A stretch of DNA of 64,000 nucleotides from Caulobacter sp. (GTDB lineage: Bacteria > Pseudomonadota > Alphaproteobacteria > Caulobacterales > Caulobacteraceae): contig WGLL01000005.1 in NCBI GenBank assembly GCA_016125585.1, positions 248,001-312,000 of the forward strand. The letters run 5' to 3'. Below the pieces are notes generated by a model. It was not told where the DNA came from. It saw only the letters and a list, made by a program, of their open reading frames with translations, and made no database searches. Positions 61,533-64,000 of this stretch are shown in pieces (within the stretch, counting starts at the first letter, position 1; every line of letters starts with the position of its first letter). Both the position numbers and the translations under genes were made by a program.

Positions 61533-62261
61533 ATGAGACCGATCGGCCTTCAACTCTACACCCTGCGCAAGCCGTTCGCGGCCGACCCTCTGGGCGCGCT
61601 GCGGCGCATTCGCCAGACCGGCTACGACGCCGTGGAATTCGCCGCCCCGCTGGGCTCCGATTTCGCCGGCTTCGCCGCCTGCATGCAGGAGATCGGCCTG
61701 GACTGTCCCTCGGCCCACGTCGGTCTGGCCGACATGGCGGACAGGCCGGACGCGGTGCTGGCGATGGCCGAAACCCTCGGCTGCCGCTATCTGGTGATGC
61801 CCTATGTGATGCCCGACGAGCGCGACTGGAAGGCTGTGATCACGACGCTGGACGCCTTCGCCCGGCGCGCGCGCGGCCAGGGTCTGCGCCTGGCCTACCA
61901 CCACCACGACTTCGAGTTCGAGGCGGCTGACGGCGTCCGGCCGTTCGACAGGCTGGTCAGCGAAACCGATCCCGAGGTCGTCGATTTCGAGCTCGACGTC
62001 TACTGGCTGAAGAAGGGCGGCGAGGAGCCCCGCGCCTTCATCGAGGCCATGACGGGGCGGGTAAGGCTGCTTCACCTGAAGGACATGGCGCCGGATGGCG
62101 GGATGGCCGATGTCGGCTCAGGAACCTTCGACTTCGCCGGTCTCCTCGCCGCCGGCGACGCCGCCGGCGTCGAGCACTGCTTTGTCGAACACGACTTCCC
62201 GCCGTCGCCCTACTGGCCAAGCGTGGAGGCCAGTCTGGCCCATCTCAGAACCCTGGGGTGA
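61533..62261 (+). CDS. Sugar phosphate isomerase/epimerase-like TIM barrel, 242 aa
   Basis: Begins RPIGLQLYTLRKPF, the QLYTLR start typical of this family. Metal-site elements are YHHHDFEFEAADGVRPFD, VVDFELDVYWLKKGGEEP, VRLLHLKDMAP and CFVEHDFPPSPYWPSVEAS. The ATG at 61533 is used; the 13-residue upstream reading overlaps the GMC gene. It is the last gene of the run and lies 25 bases from the tRNA fragment. Relatives include 3-keto-glycoside hydratases/lyases, an attractive role here, but not proven. Confidence 0.9.
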   Translation: MRPIGLQLYTLRKPFAADPLGALRRIRQTGYDAVEFAAPLGSDFAGFAACMQEIGLDCPSAHVGLADMADRPDAVLAMAETLGCRYLVMPYVMPDERDWKAVITTLDAFARRARGQGLRLAYHHHDFEFEAADGVRPFDRLVSETDPEVVDFELDVYWLKKGGEEPRAFIEAMTGRVRLLHLKDMAPDGGMADVGSGTFDFAGLLAAGDAAGVEHCFVEHDFPPSPYWPSVEASLAHLRTLG

Positions 62262-62286
62262 CGTCCGGCCGATGAGGGGAAGGGGC

Positions 62287-62331
62287 TGGCGGCCCGGGAG
62301 GGACTCGAACCCCCGACCTTAGCTTTAGGAA
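62287..62331 (-). other. tRNA 3' fragment, attachment site of the integrated element
   Basis: The minus strand reads as the 3' half of a tRNA. CCA is at 62287-62289, the discriminator base is next, acceptor strand CCGGGCC at 62291-62297, a T-arm with TTCGAGT loop and 5-bp stem at 62298-62314, variable AGGTC at 62315-62319, and half an anticodon stem. The loop reads TTCCTAA, so the source may be tRNA-Arg(CCT). The 5' half is absent, since sequence beyond 62331 cannot pair. The integrase stop codon lies inside it. Confidence 0.75.
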
Positions 62332-63566
62332 GACGAAGGGCGGCGGCCTCGAACCCGTTGTGCGGCAAGGGGTTGCGCCGGATCGGCGGCCGGGGGTTCG
62401 GGACTATTCCGTAACTCCGCGTCAAGGCCGGCGCGGAGCTCGTCCTCGAGGGCGTGGGCGTAGCGGAGGGTCGATTTGATGTCCTTGTGGCCCAGCAGCT
62501 GCTGGGCGACCTTGAGGTTGCCGGTGCGGCGGAGGATCTGGGTGCCGGCGTCGTGGCGGGCGCCGTGGATGACACGACCGCCGTCGATGCCGGCGCGGCG
62601 GGCGGCCGAGCGCAGGCGGGCCTGCAAGCCGTAGTAGGTCAGCGGGACCAGCTCGGCCTCGGCCGGGTCGCGGCGCGTGACCCTGGTCAGGGCCGGGGCC
62701 GGGGGGCGTTGCTCGAACCAGATGGTCGTGAGGCCCGCGGCGGCGGCCCGGCCGGCCCTGGCGGCGATGTCGCGGGCGTCGTCGCGCCGCAGGGGCACGA
62801 TGTGCGGCACGTCGGCCTTGCGCTTGTCGATCCGCAGCCGGGGCGCGTCTCCGCCGTCGACGGCCTGGGCCTCGCCGGCGTCGAAGGCGGCCGGGGGGAA
62901 GAACACCTCATTGAGCCGCAGGCCATAGGTCAGCAGAGTCTGCAGGGCGGCGGCGGCGACCGGGTCGCACTCCGCCAGCCAGGCGGCGCGCTGGGCCGGG
63001 GTGTAATACTGCAGCCGCTCGGCCGGTTCGGCCAGGGTGAGGGCGCGCCAGTCGATTTCCGGCAGGTCCCTGATCTCCCAGGTCTTGCGGGCGCGACGCA
63101 GGATCCGGCGCAGGGTGATGATGATGTCGGCGTTCACCGTGGCGTTGCTGACCGGGTAGCGCGGCGCGACCAAGGCCGGCCGGCCGTCTCCGGCCGGGCG
63201 ATCCGGCGCGCGGCTATAGGTCTCGCCGCGCCGCGTCTCGATCGCGCGGGAGACGGCGCGGGTGGTGATCTCGGTGATCGGGGTGGCCTTGCCCAGCAGA
63301 CGCAGGCAGATGCCGATGCGGCGCTCGACATGGGCGGGCCCGGCCAGATGCCGGCCGACCTCCAGCCACCAGCGGCCGGCGGCCTCGTCCAGGGTCAGGG
63401 CGCGCTCGTGCGGGTTCCTGCCGGCGGCGATCTCCTCGCGGAGACGTCGCTCTACGGCCTCGGCCTTGCGGCGTGTCTCGACGCCCGTAGATCCGTGAAA
63501 GCGATGACCTTTTGCCTGGAAGTCATATTGCCAGAAGCGGCTTTTCTTGGGTTTGTAGACGGACAT
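62325..63566 (-). CDS. int: Tyrosine recombinase/integrase
   Basis: A 413-residue site-specific recombinase. The N-terminal Arm-binding domain (SRFWQYDFQAKGHRFHGSTG) and core-binding region precede the catalytic domain. This has Arg in YGLRLNEVFF, Lys in the KRKADVPHIVPL strand, His-x-x-Arg in IHGARHDAGTQILRR, and the nucleophile Tyr in HKDIKSTLRYAHALE. AGGAA precedes the ATG at 63564-63566. The stop codon falls within the tRNA fragment, so recombination there fits the usual island arrangement. The C-terminal tail is Pro/Arg-rich. Confidence 0.92.
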   Translation of the reverse strand: MSVYKPKKSRFWQYDFQAKGHRFHGSTGVETRRKAEAVERRLREEIAAGRNPHERALTLDEAAGRWWLEVGRHLAGPAHVERRIGICLRLLGKATPITEITTRAVSRAIETRRGETYSRAPDRPAGDGRPALVAPRYPVSNATVNADIIITLRRILRRARKTWEIRDLPEIDWRALTLAEPAERLQYYTPAQRAAWLAECDPVAAAALQTLLTYGLRLNEVFFPPAAFDAGEAQAVDGGDAPRLRIDKRKADVPHIVPLRRDDARDIAARAGRAAAAGLTTIWFEQRPPAPALTRVTRRDPAEAELVPLTYYGLQARLRSAARRAGIDGGRVIHGARHDAGTQILRRTGNLKVAQQLLGHKDIKSTLRYAHALEDELRAGLDAELRNSPEPPAADPAQPLAAQRVRGRRPSSS

Positions 63567-63802
63567 GGGCGGCGTTCCTGGCCGATCGGCGCGGGGGTGG
63601 TCAAATAGGCCCGCACATCGGCCTCGGTGTAAACCCGCAAGGCGCCCTTGCGGATGGCACGGATGACCCCCTCGTCGGTCATCCGCCGCAGGGTCTTGAC
63701 GTCGATCCCGATCAGGGCGGCGGTGGCCTTGGCGGTCAGCTGAAGGGTGTCGGTGAAGGCGGCGCGGACGCGGTCCTCGGCGGCGGGGGGGAGGGCGGTC
63801 AT
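63452..63802 (-). CDS. Excisionase/HTH_17-type protein overlapping the integrase gene
   Basis: A 116-residue protein. Residues 20-70 form a MerR-like excisionase HTH (LTAKATAALIGIDVKTLRRM, TDEGVIRAIRKGALRVYTEA, DVRAYLT). The last 38 residues are read from DNA that also encodes the integrase N terminus in another frame, giving a 115-base overlap. The tail is basic and may be dispensable. It would direct excision with the integrase. The ATG overlaps the stop of a 37-residue membrane protein (ATGA). Confidence 0.75.
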   Translation of the reverse strand: MTALPPAAEDRVRAAFTDTLQLTAKATAALIGIDVKTLRRMTDEGVIRAIRKGALRVYTEADVRAYLTTPAPIGQERRPCPSTNPRKAASGNMTSRQKVIAFTDLRASRHAARPRP

Positions 63803-63912
63803 TGGAAGGCCGTGGGGTCTGGCCAGGCGGCGGCGAGGATGAGGATGACGACGACCAGGACGGCCAGGGCGATGGCGACCAGGTCGAGGCGCGGGGGCGG
63901 GTTGCCGGGCAT
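63799..63912 (-). CDS. Single-helix membrane mini-protein, 37 aa
   Basis: Thirty-seven residues: PGNPPPRLDLVAIAL, then a hydrophobic Val/Leu/Ile run (about residues 11-29), and a short AWPDPTAFQ end. It begins with an ATG at 63910-63912 and ends in an ATGA overlap with the excisionase gene, which argues that it is translated. Function unknown. Confidence 0.55.
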   Translation of the reverse strand: MPGNPPPRLDLVAIALAVLVVVILILAAAWPDPTAFQ

Positions 63913-63914
63913 GG

Positions 63915-64000
63915 TCAGAGGCCTCCGATGGCGCTGAGGTAGAGGTCGATCAGGGCTTCTTCTTCCTGGCGACTGGCCTTGTCCTGCTTGCGCATGCGGA
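63915..64000 (-). CDS. C-terminal part of an island gene, cut by the window edge
   Basis: An open frame enters from the right edge and ends KQDKASRQEEEALIDLYLSA IGGL, with its TGA at 63915-63917, two bases before the next ATG. The sequence is charged and helical. An internal Met would give a 26-residue product, but the tight packing suggests a longer gene starting beyond the window. Confidence 0.45.
   Translation of the reverse strand, partial: RMRKQDKASRQEEEALIDLYLSAIGGL

Larger units (their letters stand above)
62287..64000. mobile_element. Left end of a tRNA-integrated genomic island or prophage
   Basis: The tRNA fragment, an integrase reading towards it, an overlapping excisionase-like gene and small accessory genes all point leftwards and are packed with overlaps. 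The element continues past the right edge. The opposite att site and the intact tRNA should be outside the window. No structural or cargo genes are visible, so type (island, ICE or prophage) is open. Confidence 0.75.

Noticed and set aside
62287..62380. A complete tRNA gene at the island border
   Set aside because: The 3' half is convincing, but no D-arm, 5' acceptor GGCCCGG or matching anticodon 5' stem follows; that DNA encodes the integrase C terminus.

Overview
The window is GC-rich DNA, densely packed with genes, from an aerobic alphaproteobacterium. A relative of Caulobacter or Phenylobacterium is the best guess, based on the Caulobacterales-type LuxR-like protein with a C-terminal membrane helix, the large TonB receptors, the FixK-type box, the alphaproteobacterial intergenic repeats and the catabolic gene content. 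The assignment rests on family resemblance only.

Layout. 0-6.7 kb: a polyhydroxyalkanoate locus resembling the medium-chain-length system of pseudomonads (phasin, PhaD-like TetR, class II-like PhaC, PhaZ), followed by a type II NADH dehydrogenase. 6.8-13 kb: two glutathione transferases, a dicarboxylate symporter, an HTH protein, a nucleoside hydrolase-ribokinase salvage pair and an Fe(II)/2-oxoglutarate-type oxygenase. 13-18 kb: wecB-nfrB, predicted to make UDP-ManNAc and polymerise it under c-di-GMP control, with a convergent TpsB-like outer-membrane protein. 18-26 kb: mixed housekeeping and stress genes, including a hemerythrin, a FixK-boxed membrane protein, an AraC regulator, an acyl-CoA ligase and a thioesterase. 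25.8-34.5 kb: dctA, a TonB receptor and an exported hydrolase run leftwards as a probable operon, divergent from the dctBD two-component genes. 34.5-38.6 kb: a FecI-FecR-TonB receptor signalling set. 38.8-43.1 kb: a tight five-gene operon (thermostable-hemolysin-family protein, AMP ligase, haem-oxygenase-like diiron protein, SDR, TPR protein) whose product I do not know. It is the strongest candidate here for an undescribed pathway.

43.2-56.8 kb: a catabolic region with a sulfatase, a D-aminoacylase-like amidohydrolase, a CoA transferase, alpha/beta hydrolases, a Baeyer-Villiger monooxygenase, an acyl-CoA dehydrogenase, a nitroreductase and SDRs. 56.9-62.3 kb: a five-gene operon of three TIM-barrel isomerase-like proteins, a Gfo/Idh/MocA dehydrogenase and a GMC oxidoreductase, whose composition suggests glycoside breakdown through 3-keto sugars. 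62.3-64 kb: the left end of an integrated element, with a tRNA 3' fragment, a tyrosine integrase, an excisionase and two small genes, which continues past the window.

Two dispersed intergenic repeat families each occur twice. No rRNA, complete tRNA, CRISPR array or insertion sequence was seen, and no gene-free stretch exceeds 300 bases.
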